Below, in pieces: positions 17,799-28,176 of a stretch of DNA of 64,000 nucleotides (position 1 is the stretch's first letter; every line of letters starts with the position of its first letter). The position numbers and the translations under genes were made by a program. The notes beneath the pieces were generated by a model. That model had not been told where the DNA came from, made no database searches, and worked only from the letters and a program-made list of their open reading frames with translations. This stretch comes from Planococcus maritimus (GTDB lineage Bacteria; Bacillota; Bacilli; Bacillales_A; Planococcaceae), in contig NZ_LTZG01000021.1 in the NCBI RefSeq assembly GCF_001592825.1, positions 62,001 to 126,000 of the forward strand, written 5' to 3'.

Positions 17799-17996
17799 TT
17801 TATCACCATCTTTATTTGCTTACTTTACTTTATTCGTTGAAATTTAGTGAAATCCTTCAAATTTCGACAAAAAAGATGGGAAAGCTCATTATGTTATTAG
17901 TAAGCTTTAGCCACAATTCTTCATTATAAAACGTTTTTTTGTAAAAATCCACAGAAAGGCGTAGAAAAAGGGTCTTTACATTAATACAAGCATAAG

Positions 17997-18020
17997 AAAA
18001 ACCGCCCTGACAGGCGGAGT
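17997..18020 (-). terminator. terminator of ccpN-yqfL
   Basis: CCGCC pairs with GGCGG on a short loop and is followed on the minus strand by TTTTTCTT, 5-8 nt past the yqfL stop. Confidence 0.75.
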
Positions 18021-18024
18021 CTTC

Positions 18025-18834
18025 TTACTGTTTCTGGAGTTTGCCAAGAATTAAATTAGCAGTTTCCTCAACGGCGCGATTCGTGACATCAAGTGTTTCG
18101 CAGCCGATACGATCGACCACTTTACGGAAATGGACGATTTCTTCATGGATACGGTCTAACTTCGCATAATTGGCATCATCATTCAAGCCGAGTGCAATCA
18201 AGCGTTCTTTCCGGATATTGTTCAGTTTCTCCGGTGAAATGACTAAGCCGAAGCATTTTTTAGGATCCACATCGAACAGTTCATCCGGAGGGTCCACTTC
18301 TGGCACTAGTGGGACATTGGCGACTTTCAAGCGTTTATGGGCCAAGTACTGAGATAATGGGGTTTTTGACGTTCGCGATACGCCGACTAAGACGATATCC
18401 GCAAGTAAAATGCCGCGCGGGTCGCGCCCGTCATCGTATTTAACAGCAAACTCGATCGCTTCGACTTTTTTAAAGTAGTCATCGTCAAGCTTACGGACAA
18501 GCCCAGCTTCGCCGATGGGTGCCGAATGCAGCTCTTCCTCGAGTGCATCGAGCAACGGGCCCATCAAGTCGATCGCCTTGATGCTGTGGCGGGCCGTTTC
18601 GCGTTCGACGAAATGGCGAAGTTCTTTTGATACAAGCGTATAAACGATTACAGCTCGCTGTCCTTCTGCCAATTTGATGATCTCTTGTAAGTGATCGACG
18701 GAATCGATATAGGGAAACCGTTTCAAGACAGCATTTTGTTCTGTGTTCAAGTATTGGCTAATCGCCGCTTTTGCGACCAGCTCGCCAGTTTCTCCTACCG
18801 AATCGGAGACAATAAAAACACGCAATAAACTCAT
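18025..18834 (-). CDS. yqfL: PPDK regulatory kinase/phosphorylase-family protein (YqfL)
   Basis: The 269-residue DUF299 protein has the P-loop-like GVSRTSKTPLSQYLA motif (about 150-164), preceded by ILLADIVLV, and an N-terminal IVSDSVGETGE block. The family includes bifunctional ADP-dependent kinase/Pi-dependent phosphorylases that switch pyruvate phosphate dikinase, and B. subtilis YqfL, which modulates CcpN. The gene starts 10 nt after ccpN here, as in B. subtilis, so a gluconeogenic role with CcpN is likely. The ATG at 18834 has GAGGTG upstream; a GTG three codons earlier is possible. Confidence 0.92.
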   Translation of the reverse strand: MSLLRVFIVSDSVGETGELVAKAAISQYLNTEQNAVLKRFPYIDSVDHLQEIIKLAEGQRAVIVYTLVSKELRHFVERETARHSIKAIDLMGPLLDALEEELHSAPIGEAGLVRKLDDDYFKKVEAIEFAVKYDDGRDPRGILLADIVLVGVSRTSKTPLSQYLAHKRLKVANVPLVPEVDPPDELFDVDPKKCFGLVISPEKLNNIRKERLIALGLNDDANYAKLDRIHEEIVHFRKVVDRIGCETLDVTNRAVEETANLILGKLQKQ

Positions 18835-18844
18835 ATTCTGCACC

Positions 18845-19483
18845 TCACAGTTCGTGGTTTTCCGAAAGGGACAAAAATGCCCATGTGATATTAGTCTTAG
18901 TCAGCCTGCCGACGACCTTATACCCTTCCGGTTGTTCTTCAACGACCGGCAATGCGTCGATTTGTTGGTTGATCAGCCGGTTTGCAGCCTGTATGAGCGA
19001 ATCATTGCGCAAGCAAAACGTAATATTCGGCATGCGCGTCATGATAATATGTACAGGAATAGCATTCAGATCCTGATTGCCAAGGCTCGTGCGCAATAGA
19101 TCTTTACGCGACAAAACACCAGCGAGGCAGGATTTTTTATCCACAACAAAAAGCGTCCCGACGTCATCCAAAAACATCTGGCTGATGGCATCGTATACGC
19201 TGACATCTTCCCTGACTACGACAGGGATTGACTGAAAGTCTTTTACTTTCATATTGTTCATCGTATCGGTGATATCCTGGCCCGGTTTCTTGCCCGAGTA
19301 AAAATAACCGACACGCGGCCTGGCATCCAAAAAGCCGGCCATCGTCAAAATCGCCAGATCTGGCCGAAGCGTTGCACGCGTTAGATTCAGACGGTCCGCA
19401 ATTTGCTCGCCTGTAATCGGGCCATTGCCTTTGACGATCTGTAAAATTTCCTCTTGCCGCTTATTGAGTTCGATTGGACTCAC
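18845..19483 (-). CDS. ccpN: transcriptional repressor CcpN
   Basis: CcpN represses gluconeogenic genes (gapB, pckA) in glucose-grown Bacillus. The 212-residue product has an N-terminal winged helix (GPITGEQIADRLNLTRATLRPDLAIL, about residues 19-45) and two CBS domains (about 85-140 and 150-205) that bind nucleotides. The start is GTG, as the alignment with the B. subtilis N-terminus I recall (MSTIELNKRQE) suggests. It is divergent from glyS; the 90-bp gap holds two CcpN-like operators, suggesting autoregulation. Confidence 0.92.
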   Translation of the reverse strand: MSPIELNKRQEEILQIVKGNGPITGEQIADRLNLTRATLRPDLAILTMAGFLDARPRVGYFYSGKKPGQDITDTMNNMKVKDFQSIPVVVREDVSVYDAISQMFLDDVGTLFVVDKKSCLAGVLSRKDLLRTSLGNQDLNAIPVHIIMTRMPNITFCLRNDSLIQAANRLINQQIDALPVVEEQPEGYKVVGRLTKTNITWAFLSLSENHEL

Positions 19484-19498
19484 CGCCTCAAATTCAAA

Positions 19499-19509
19499 TA
19501 TGTTATACT
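19499..19509 (+). promoter_or_regulatory. candidate CcpN operator 1
   Basis: TATGTTATACT fits the published CcpN consensus as I recall it (TRTGHYATAYW) at all 11 positions and lies 15 nt upstream of ccpN. Confidence 0.55.
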
Positions 19510-19534
19510 CAATATCGATTATTATATACTATTA

Positions 19535-19545
19535 CATGCTATATT
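19535..19545 (+). promoter_or_regulatory. candidate CcpN operator 2
   Basis: CATGCTATATT fits the same consensus with one mismatch (first base). It touches the -35 of the glyS promoter. Confidence 0.4.
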
Positions 19546-19572
19546 GCGAAGAAAAGATTGCCGTGATACAAT
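19544..19572 (+). promoter_or_regulatory. SigA promoter of the glyS T-box transcript
   Basis: TTGCGA-N17-TACAAT, ending just before the T-box leader. Confidence 0.65.
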
Positions 19573-19577
19573 AATCG

Positions 19578-19780
19578 GGAATCAAATATTGGCATTGAGG
19601 GATCGATAAGTACCGCGCATGAAGCGAGCAGGGATGGTGAAAGCCTGCAACTGCGGGAAACGGCAATCCGGAGCCATAGGTAAGCAAGAGGGCTGGAGTT
19701 TCAGCCAATCGAGGTGGAACCGCGGGTAACGTACTCGTCCTCGGACATTAGTCCGTGGCGTGTGCGATTTTTTTATTTTA
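19578..19780 (+). promoter_or_regulatory. T-box riboswitch, glycine
   Basis: A short T-box leader without stem II, like those of glycyl genes. It has stem I with AGCAGG/CCTGC around GATGGTGAAAG, a likely glycine specifier GGC at 19662-19664 in GAAACGGCAAT, the conserved T-box AGGTGGAACCGCG at 19712-19724 and a terminator hairpin (TCGGAC/GTCCG) ending in a run of seven T. Uncharged tRNA-Gly should permit read-through into glyS. Confidence 0.93.
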
Positions 19781-19794
19781 TGGAGGTTATGAAG

Positions 19795-21171
19795 ATGTCA
19801 ATGGAAAAAGTAGTATCATTAGCCAAACACCGGGGATTCGTTTTTCCGGGCTCAGAAATTTACGGCGGCCTTGCCAACACATGGGATTATGGCCCACTCG
19901 GCATTGAGCTGAAAAACAACATCAAAAAAGCATGGTGGAAAAAATTCGTCCAGGAATCGGTTCATAATGTCGGTCTAGATGCCGCTATCTTGATGAACCC
20001 AAAAACTTGGGAAGCATCTGGCCACCTTGGCAATTTCAACGACCCGATGATCGATTGCAAATCCTGCAAATCGCGCCACCGTGCAGATAAACTCATCGAA
20101 AACGCATTGGATGAAAAAGGCATCGAATTGATCGTCGACGGCTTATCGTTCGATCGCATGAAAGAATTGATCGACGAGCACGAAATCACATGCCCGACTT
20201 GCGGCAAAGCCGATTTCACCGAAATCCGCCAGTTTAACTTGATGTTCAAAACGTTCCAAGGCGTTACCGAGTCTTCTACAAACGAAGTTTACTTGCGCCC
20301 GGAAACAGCGCAAGGGATTTTCGTCAATTATAAAAACGTCCAGCGCTCGATGCGCAAAAAAATGCCTTTCGGGATCGCCCAGATCGGTAAGAGCTTCCGT
20401 AACGAAATCACACCGGGGAACTTCACGTTCCGCACACGTGAATTTGAACAAATGGAACTTGAGTTTTTCTGCAAACCAGGCGAAGACCTTGAATGGTATG
20501 CATACTGGCGCGATTTCTGCAAAAACTGGCTGCTTGAGTTGAATATGAGCGAAAGCAATATGCGCTTGCGCGAGCACGATGCTGATGAGTTGTCCCATTA
20601 CTCGAATGCCACTGTCGACATCGAGTATAAATTCCCGTTCGGCTGGGGCGAACTATGGGGCATCGCTGACCGCACCGATTTCGATTTGAAGCGCCACATG
20701 GAGTATTCGGGAGAAGACTTCAATTACATCGACCCGCAAACAAACGAACGCTACGTGCCGTATTGCATCGAGCCATCCCTCGGCGCTGACCGCGTGACAC
20801 TCGCTTTCTTAGTCGATGCATTCCAAGAAGAAGCATTGGACAATGACGATACCCGTACGGTCTTAAAATTCCACCCGGCACTTGCGCCGTATAAAGCTGC
20901 CGTATTGCCGTTATCAAAAAAACTATCCGAAGGCGCAACAGAAGTGTTCGCCGACCTTGCGAAGCATTTCATGGTCGATTACGACGAATCTCAATCGATC
21001 GGTAAACGCTACCGCCGTCAGGATGAAATCGGTACGCCATTCTGCATCACTTACGATTTCGACTCAGTCGAAGACGGGGAAGTGACCGTTCGCCACCGCG
21101 ATTCTATGGAACAAGTCCGCATGCCAATTAAAGACGTGCAAGCTTATATCGAACAGCATATTCAATTTTAA
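19795..21171 (+). CDS. glyS: glycyl-tRNA synthetase, single-chain (dimeric) type
   Basis: The 458-residue class II synthetase charges tRNA-Gly. It has motif 1/2 regions typical of the alpha2 enzyme ([42 protein letters not shown]), motif 3 ([10 protein letters not shown]) and a C-terminal anticodon-binding domain ([15 protein letters not shown] onward). This is the eukaryote/archaea-like type, not the alpha2-beta2 GlyQ/GlyS pair that B. subtilis has at this locus. The ATG at 19795 is 8 nt from GGAGG; in-frame extension upstream would run back into the T-box terminator. Confidence 0.97.
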   Translation: MSMEKVVSLAKHRGFVFPGSEIYGGLANTWDYGPLGIELKNNIKKAWWKKFVQESVHNVGLDAAILMNPKTWEASGHLGNFNDPMIDCKSCKSRHRADKLIENALDEKGIELIVDGLSFDRMKELIDEHEITCPTCGKADFTEIRQFNLMFKTFQGVTESSTNEVYLRPETAQGIFVNYKNVQRSMRKKMPFGIAQIGKSFRNEITPGNFTFRTREFEQMELEFFCKPGEDLEWYAYWRDFCKNWLLELNMSESNMRLREHDADELSHYSNATVDIEYKFPFGWGELWGIADRTDFDLKRHMEYSGEDFNYIDPQTNERYVPYCIEPSLGADRVTLAFLVDAFQEEALDNDDTRTVLKFHPALAPYKAAVLPLSKKLSEGATEVFADLAKHFMVDYDESQSIGKRYRRQDEIGTPFCITYDFDSVEDGEVTVRHRDSMEQVRMPIKDVQAYIEQHIQF

Positions 21172-21173
21172 TG

Positions 21174-21219
21174 AAAAAAAGACATCCCGAGGCTAATCGC
21201 CTTCTGGGATGTCTTTTTT
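21174..21219. terminator. bidirectional terminator shared by glyS and recO
   Basis: AAAAAAAGACATCCC pairs with GGGATGTCTTTTTT. The recO stop codon (21193-21195) lies in the loop, so the hairpin is partly recO coding sequence. Confidence 0.93.
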
Positions 21220-21978
21220 AGGTTCTGGAAAGAATTCCGGGGTGCGTTCGAGTTGTTCAAGAAATGAGCGCGATTTCAGTCGGATGCCCGCCTGTTCTTC
21301 GTAAATCGTCCGAACGATTTGCTTGAGCAAAGTCTTGGATTCTTTCTTTAAAGTCAAGGCGCCGACGCGTTCGATCGGCACGAAATAAAACGTGCGGATC
21401 AACTTCACGAGCGCCGGGCTCAAACGGATAATATAGCGGTCGAGATGGAAGCAACGGTGGCATAGAAAGCCTAGTTCCTGGAACGAGAATGCGAATTCCC
21501 CTTCCGTCGCCCCGCAATTGGCACATTCGTGCAAGGTAGGGGTCAGCCCGGCTACGCGCAACATTTTCCATTCGACAAATAAGGTAATCGCTTCCGGGTC
21601 ATAGCCGTCTGCAATTGCATGGAGAGCTTGATACAGCATGTCGTAAATGGCCGGCTGAGGCTCGTCTTGTTCGGTCAGCCGGTCGACAAGTTCTGTTACA
21701 TAGCTCGCATAAGCAGTGGCCATAATGTCTTCGCGGATGTAACGCAGCGATTCCAATTGGTCACCCGCCTGCAATGTGCCCATGCCACGTCCTTTGTAGA
21801 TAGAAAAGACGCCATGCGTGAATGGCTGGGTGATCGCGGCTAAGCGGCTTGCGGGCTTTTTGGCACCGCGCGCCATGCACGTGATCTTTCCCGCTTCTTT
21901 TGTAAACAAAGTGACGATTTTATTATTTTCGCCATAGGGGCGTGTACGGATAACAATGGCTTCGAGTTGGTTCTGCAT
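21193..21978 (-). CDS. recO: DNA repair protein RecO
   Basis: RecO helps RecF/RecR load RecA at gaps. The 261-residue product has an N-terminal OB fold (EAIVIRTRPYGENNKIVTLFT, residues 6-26; ARGAKKPASRL), a helical middle and a zinc-binding cluster (CANCGA near 154-159 and CHRC near 177-180). It is the last gene of the pgpH-ybeY-dgkA-cdd-era-recO cluster, 12 nt after era; the small yqzL of B. subtilis is absent. Its last codons and stop form part of the terminator at 21174-21219. Confidence 0.95.
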   Translation of the reverse strand: MQNQLEAIVIRTRPYGENNKIVTLFTKEAGKITCMARGAKKPASRLAAITQPFTHGVFSIYKGRGMGTLQAGDQLESLRYIREDIMATAYASYVTELVDRLTEQDEPQPAIYDMLYQALHAIADGYDPEAITLFVEWKMLRVAGLTPTLHECANCGATEGEFAFSFQELGFLCHRCFHLDRYIIRLSPALVKLIRTFYFVPIERVGALTLKKESKTLLKQIVRTIYEEQAGIRLKSRSFLEQLERTPEFFPEPKKDIPEGD

Positions 21979-21990
21979 GAGCCAGGCTCC

Positions 21991-23311
<1,321 letters not shown>

Positions 23312-23353
23312 TCACTTTTCTGTATTCACCATAGCACCCTGCTGCCTGAACGG

Positions 23354-23707
23354 TTAAAACCATTTAGGCAAAAAGATCAGTAAACCGATTATAGCACTTG
23401 TCACAGCAAATACCAAAACCGCTCCTGCTGCCATGTCTTTTGCCTGCTTCGCCAAGGGGTGGCGTTCTTCGGTAACGAGGTCCACGGTCCGCTCTAGCGC
23501 AGAATTGATCAATTCAAGTGCGAACATGCCGCCGATCAATATAATCACCAGCATCCATTCCATCTGGTCAAGGCCGGTCCAGATCCCAGCAATCGCAACA
23601 ATCACGGCCGAAAACAAGTGGACTTGCATATTCTGTTCCCGTTTTAATGAAGTGCCAATCCCTTGCGCAGCAAAACGGAAAGAGGAGAGAAACCTAGTCA
23701 GCCTCAT
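23354..23707 (-). CDS. dgkA: undecaprenol/diacylglycerol kinase, DgkA family
   Basis: This approximately 117-residue integral membrane kinase has an amphipathic N-terminus, three membrane segments (about 30-50, 52-70 and 93-115), and the catalytic ALELINSALERTVDL stretch (about 64-78) with KQAKDMAAGAVL. In Bacillus the enzyme phosphorylates undecaprenol rather than diacylglycerol. It overlaps ybeY by about 14 nt; the exact start (ATG 23707 or 23713) is uncertain because no clear ribosome site is present, suggesting translational coupling. Confidence 0.93.
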   Translation of the reverse strand: MRLTRFLSSFRFAAQGIGTSLKREQNMQVHLFSAVIVAIAGIWTGLDQMEWMLVIILIGGMFALELINSALERTVDLVTEERHPLAKQAKDMAAGAVLVFAVTSAIIGLLIFLPKWF

Positions 23708-24176
23708 GTGCATCACGCGTAACGCCAAGAGAAACTAAAATCTCTTCCTGTTTGCCGAACATTTCTTTTTCGTCCTGCTCATTCATATGATCGTAACCAA
23801 GCAGATGCAAGAAGCCATGCACCGCTAAAAACCCGAGTTCGCGTTCGAAGCTGTGCCCGTATTCCTCTGCCTGAAGCTTTGTGCGTTCTACCGAGATAAT
23901 GATATCACCGAGCAAACGGGGCCCTGTTTCACCGATGATCGCTACTTCCTCTTCTCCTTGTTCTTCCATTGAAAAAGAAATGACATCCGTGGCTTGATCT
24001 TTTTCCCGGTAATCCCGGTTAATCGCGCGAATCGATTCGTCATCTGTGAATGTGACCGATACTTCTGCCTCACCCGTCTTTTCATGATGTGCCGCATGTT
24101 CTAGCACCTTGCTGACAAAGGCCAGCGCCTCATCGCCTAATTGTTTCGTTTCGTCAATAAAGTCAATCGTTAGCAT
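23694..24176 (-). CDS. ybeY: endoribonuclease YbeY
   Basis: YbeY is a zinc-dependent endonuclease in 16S rRNA 3' processing and ribosome quality control. The 160-residue product has the HGFLHLLGYDH zinc motif (three histidines) and the TDVISFSM strand. The ATG at 24176 has GAGGAGGAA at good spacing; the longer reading frame would overlap pgpH. It lies 22 nt after pgpH. Confidence 0.95.
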   Translation of the reverse strand: MLTIDFIDETKQLGDEALAFVSKVLEHAAHHEKTGEAEVSVTFTDDESIRAINRDYREKDQATDVISFSMEEQGEEEVAIIGETGPRLLGDIIISVERTKLQAEEYGHSFERELGFLAVHGFLHLLGYDHMNEQDEKEMFGKQEEILVSLGVTRDAHEAD

Positions 24177-24198
24177 CACTTTTCCTCCTCTATTCGTA

Positions 24199-26334
24199 TT
24201 ATTTTCTGTCATCGGGATAAGCGATCCTGGAATGAAAAATGCCATTCAAAGTTTCGCACATGACATTTTTTACCCGCTTCAGTTCTTTTAACGTTATATC
24301 ACATTCATCAAACTGTCCATCTTTCAACTTGTCTTCCGTGATCGCATCGACCATTTCGCGGATTTTCTCTGTGCTCGGTGCTTCCATCGAACGCACTGCC
24401 GCTTCTAGACTGTCCGCCACCATAATAATAGCAACTTCTCGCGTCTGCGGTTTCGGCCCCTTGTAACGGTATTCCTGCTCAGGAATCTCGTCATTGTGCT
24501 TTTTCGCTTTATAATAGAAAAACTTCAATAATGTCGTGCCATGGTGCTGTTCTGCAATATCGATCAATTCTTTCGGCATTTTATTTTTTCGTAAAATCGC
24601 AGCGCCATCTTGTCCATGCGCAAGGATGATATTCCGGCTTTGTTGTGGTGTCAGCTGGTCATGCGGATTGCCATGGGACTGATTTTCGATGAAATACTGT
24701 GGGGTGATGGTCTTTCCGATATCGTGATAATAACAGCCGACACGCGCAAGCAATCCATTCGCTCCGATCGCTTCACATGCCGCATCCGAAAGATTCGCCA
24801 CCATGACGCTATGGTGATACGTGCCTGGTGTTTCAGTCAAAATCTTTTTAAGCAAAGGATGGTTCGGATTCGACAACTCCAGCAGTTTCATCGTCGATAA
24901 GATGCCAAATGCCGTTTCAAACAGCGGCAATACACCGGTCGCAAGCGTCCCAGACAAGAGACCAGCTGCCAGTGCGGCTGCTACATAAAATGCAATTTCT
25001 TCTACGGTGTATTGGCTTTGGTTAACCAAAAGGTAAAATGCGACATACAATAAGTGGACACCGCCGACCGCCAAACTGATCGGCAGAATACGGATGCTTC
25101 TGTGCCCATTGCGTATTAAGTAAATACCGGTCAAGCCACCAAACAACACGTACAAAGCGGAATCCATCTGAAATACACCAGCATAGCCGCTTTGCAGCAT
25201 CATTCCTGCGCTGGCACTTAGCAAAATCGTCACATAGACCGCTGTCCGCTCATCGATCAATAAGCGTATCAAAATGCCAGCCAGCGCGGTCGGATAGATA
25301 AAGTCGATGACCACTTCAAAATTGCCGCTGATGATTTCAAGCAGTTTCATAATGGCCAAAGACAAAGCGATCACCACAAACACGATGGTTAAGCGGATCG
25401 CCTTTTTGACGCCTTCAATTTTTGCGCTTTGCAAAACCAGCAGCAACAGTCCTGCTGCGATGAGTACAAACAAGCCTAAGGCAAGCACTGAACGGTAATT
25501 CGATTGTTGTTCAGTCATACCCGCCAGTTCCAATTGACGGTATACTTCCCGGTCAATCAATTGGCCTTCTTGGATCAGAACTTGCCCTTGCAAGATACGC
25601 GTCGGTTCAACGCTTGCCCGTGCCTGTTCGATTTGTTGTTCTGTCAAATCATCATTGACCAGTTCATTTGGGACAATGCTTGACCGGGCAATAGCCGCAG
25701 CTGCCGGGATTGCAGTAGCCGGCACTTGTTCGTTTTCACGGATTTCTTGCTCAGCCGCATTGCGTGCTTGTGTCAGCCCTGCTTCCCGAAGTGGGTCTTG
25801 CAAGACGGATAACACTTGATTGCGTACTTCCCGTTCGATGCGCAAGATCATGTCTTCTTCCAAGTCAAGCAGCGACATGAGCATATCATCAGTCAAGCGA
25901 AGCCCATTTTCATTTTGTTCAAACAAGCGGATCGATTCACGCAGGCTACTCAAGGACGCATCTAGATTTCTTGGTCCCGGTTCGCTTTCGTCCTCTCCGC
26001 TTGGTTCAGCCGCGCTCTTTGCTTCTAGCACATAACCGAACAGTGAATCGACGACTGCCGCTTGGTTATCGGCCACTTCTTCAATGTAACGGTAACTAGG
26101 CTGCACTTCCTGAGCTGCCCGTGTCCGTTCCAGTTCTGTCCTCACGGGATCTTCAACCGTTTTCGCCGCCCGTATGGTTTCCTCTGACAATTGGAATAAT
26201 TCCACTTCGTATGTATCTGTTGTCATTGTATTATACAAAAACCCAAACATGAGCAGCGCTGTCAATAAACTGATGCCGATCAAGACTGCAGGAGCCCCGA
26301 ATCGCACATAAATGCGTCTGATCCACCTCGCCAT
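24199..26334 (-). CDS. pgpH: 7TM-HD cyclic-di-AMP phosphodiesterase PgpH
   Basis: The 711-residue protein has one N-terminal membrane segment (about 15-35), an extracellular domain (about 40-290), seven membrane segments (about 290-480), and a cytoplasmic HD domain with HHSVMVANLSDAA and YHDIGKT (about residues 505-545). Family members (YqfF/PgpH) hydrolyse c-di-AMP to pApA, lowering a signal that controls potassium uptake and cell-wall homeostasis. The first residues are MARWIRRIY with GAGGTGG upstream. The 163-nt gap to phoH contains only the phoH terminator and AT-rich sequence. Confidence 0.94.
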   Translation of the reverse strand: MARWIRRIYVRFGAPAVLIGISLLTALLMFGFLYNTMTTDTYEVELFQLSEETIRAAKTVEDPVRTELERTRAAQEVQPSYRYIEEVADNQAAVVDSLFGYVLEAKSAAEPSGEDESEPGPRNLDASLSSLRESIRLFEQNENGLRLTDDMLMSLLDLEEDMILRIEREVRNQVLSVLQDPLREAGLTQARNAAEQEIRENEQVPATAIPAAAAIARSSIVPNELVNDDLTEQQIEQARASVEPTRILQGQVLIQEGQLIDREVYRQLELAGMTEQQSNYRSVLALGLFVLIAAGLLLLVLQSAKIEGVKKAIRLTIVFVVIALSLAIMKLLEIISGNFEVVIDFIYPTALAGILIRLLIDERTAVYVTILLSASAGMMLQSGYAGVFQMDSALYVLFGGLTGIYLIRNGHRSIRILPISLAVGGVHLLYVAFYLLVNQSQYTVEEIAFYVAAALAAGLLSGTLATGVLPLFETAFGILSTMKLLELSNPNHPLLKKILTETPGTYHHSVMVANLSDAACEAIGANGLLARVGCYYHDIGKTITPQYFIENQSHGNPHDQLTPQQSRNIILAHGQDGAAILRKNKMPKELIDIAEQHHGTTLLKFFYYKAKKHNDEIPEQEYRYKGPKPQTREVAIIMVADSLEAAVRSMEAPSTEKIREMVDAITEDKLKDGQFDECDITLKELKRVKNVMCETLNGIFHSRIAYPDDRK

Positions 26335-26484
26335 TCGACCACCTCACTATTCTTCTTTCATCATACCAATACAACAGGCTTTTTTCATCGCCCCTTGCAA
26401 ATTAATAACAATTTTCTAGACCTTGCTGCGCTCTTTTTTCACATCATACCAATCGTATCCACTGAATTGATTTCCACTCGGCAC

Positions 26485-26515
26485 AAAAAAACCAGCCTTA
26501 GCCAGGCTGGTTTTC
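26485..26515 (-). terminator. terminator overlapping the phoH stop codon
   Basis: AACCAGCC pairs with GGCTGGTT; the phoH TAA is in the loop. The minus strand continues TTTTTTTG. Confidence 0.9.
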
Positions 26516-27457
26516 GTAAGCTTCAATGATTCTCGAGACGAGCGGATGCCGAACGACATCACCTTTTTCCAAATACTCAAACTCGATGCCTTTAACGCCG
26601 TGCAAATTCTTTTCAGCAGCGATCAAACCGGATTCTGCGCCGCGTGGCAAATCGATTTGCGTTTTATCGCCTGTGACAATCATTTTCGAGTTAAAGCCGA
26701 GACGTGTCAAAAACATCTTCATCTGGGCTTTTGTCGTATTCTGGGCTTCATCCAAAATAATGAACGCTTCTTCTAATGTACGGCCTCTCATATAAGCGAG
26801 TGGTGCTACTTCGATCGTTCCGCGTTCAATCAATCGGTTCGTTTGCTCTTGGCCCATGACGTCATGCAAGGCGTCGTATAGAGGACGTAAATAAGGATCC
26901 ACCTTTTCCTTCAAGTCGCCTGGCAAGAACCCAAGACTTTCCCCTGCTTCAACCGCAGGACGTGTCAGGACAATTTTTTTGACATGGCCGTTTTTCAACG
27001 CTTGCACCGCTAAAACAACGGCAAGATAGGTTTTTCCGGTTCCGGCAGGGCCGATTCCGAAAACCATGTCGCTTTTCTTGATGGCGTGGATATAATGGCG
27101 CTGACCAATGGTTTTTGCGCGAATTGAACGCCCTGTTGCGCTGCGGGCCACTTCCTCATCGTATAATTCGGCAAAGTATTCAATCGTTCCGCTTTTTGCC
27201 ATTTCGATAGCTGAAACGATATCGCGCTGGTCGATATTGATGCCTTTACGGATGACTTTCAGTAATTGTTCCAATAGCAATTTCCCTGTTTGGCGGCTTT
27301 CTTCAGGCCCTTCAAGGCGAATCACTTCGCCTCGGGTGATGATGTGTATATCGAAACTTTCTTCGATCAGCGACAGATGGCTGTCGGATGTGCCGAGAAG
27401 CTGAACGGCTTCATTCGGATCTTTCACATGCAATTCGAGTAGGCTGTTTTCTGTCAT
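26498..27457 (-). CDS. phoH: PhoH family ATPase
   Basis: The 319-residue protein has an N-terminal KH-like part (about 10-75) and the PhoH P-loop domain with Walker A GPAGTGKT (about 136-143) and Walker B FIILDEAQNTT (about 232-242). It is the YbeZ-type that usually works with YbeY in rRNA processing; here it lies upstream of pgpH-ybeY in the same direction. The B. subtilis sporulation genes yqfD and yqfC that precede phoH are absent. Confidence 0.94.
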   Translation of the reverse strand: MTENSLLELHVKDPNEAVQLLGTSDSHLSLIEESFDIHIITRGEVIRLEGPEESRQTGKLLLEQLLKVIRKGINIDQRDIVSAIEMAKSGTIEYFAELYDEEVARSATGRSIRAKTIGQRHYIHAIKKSDMVFGIGPAGTGKTYLAVVLAVQALKNGHVKKIVLTRPAVEAGESLGFLPGDLKEKVDPYLRPLYDALHDVMGQEQTNRLIERGTIEVAPLAYMRGRTLEEAFIILDEAQNTTKAQMKMFLTRLGFNSKMIVTGDKTQIDLPRGAESGLIAAEKNLHGVKGIEFEYLEKGDVVRHPLVSRIIEAYENQPG

Positions 27458-27587
27458 TTAGACGCTCCTTGGATCGTGTTTTTTCTTCTTCTCAACTCTA
27501 TCATTATCTATATGGAAATGTAAATTAATTCAGATGATTCTAGTTTACATAATATTAATATATAAAATTATATGACCAAAAGAAAAG

Positions 27588-27609
27588 ACCGGCATCAAAT
27601 ATGCCGGCC
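27588..27609 (-). terminator. terminator overlapping the stop codon of the YqfB-like gene
   Basis: CCGGCAT pairs with ATGCCGG on a 5-nt loop with TCTTTTCTTTT following; the TGA stop starts in the loop. Confidence 0.85.
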
Positions 27610-28146
27610 TTGCTTTTGACGTTTTGATTTGGGCGGCTGCAAAATCTCTGCCATGATCACGCCTCGACGTACGTCTTCTTGGTCGAACGGGAACAAATCC
27701 CGCTCTTTTTCTTTTTTAACCGCCCGCTTGAATGGCTCATTTTGATGCGCGCTTAATCTTCCCGGGCGGCTAGTTTGTTGTGCAACTTGCTTTGCTTGAG
27801 CCGGCATCCGCTTTTCAGCTTCCTCCGTCACACGTGATTTGGCACGCTCTGCCTGTTCTTTGACTTGGCGTGCCTGTTCTTTGCGTTTAGGGTCGCTCTC
27901 CATCTGGGTTTGAAACTCGCCGTAAATTTCCTTGGCGTAGTCTTCAATCCGCTTAAAGCTTCGCTGCCCGCCTCGTTGAGATTGCTGAGGTGATTGCGTT
28001 CGCTGCTGCGATCTGCCCGCAGGTGCCCCAGGGCCTTGCTGACGCTTTGGCTGCTGGGTCGTCTGCTCTTTGCCGTCAGACTTTTTGTTTTTATTGAACA
28101 CAGCGCTTACTGCCGCAATGATCAACATCATGATGAGGGGTTCCAT
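27595..28146 (-). CDS. uncharacterised protein downstream of floA (YqfB position)
   Basis: I do not recognise a domain in this 183-residue protein. It starts with one hydrophobic segment (MEPLIMMLIIAAVSAVF, 1-17), then a long hydrophilic Gln/Arg/Lys/Gly-rich region (20-65), a charged helical stretch (about 70-125), and a C-terminus rich in Lys with a less biased block (FPFDQEDVRRGVIMAEIL). It is probably a membrane-anchored cytoplasmic protein. It is third in nfeD-floA-X, 30 nt after floA, the place held by yqfB in B. subtilis, so a link to membrane microdomains is possible but not shown. Confidence 0.8.
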   Translation of the reverse strand: MEPLIMMLIIAAVSAVFNKNKKSDGKEQTTQQPKRQQGPGAPAGRSQQRTQSPQQSQRGGQRSFKRIEDYAKEIYGEFQTQMESDPKRKEQARQVKEQAERAKSRVTEEAEKRMPAQAKQVAQQTSRPGRLSAHQNEPFKRAVKKEKERDLFPFDQEDVRRGVIMAEILQPPKSKRQKQGRHI

Positions 28147-28176
28147 TCCAAAACCTCCCTTGAGTTATGGCGGAAT

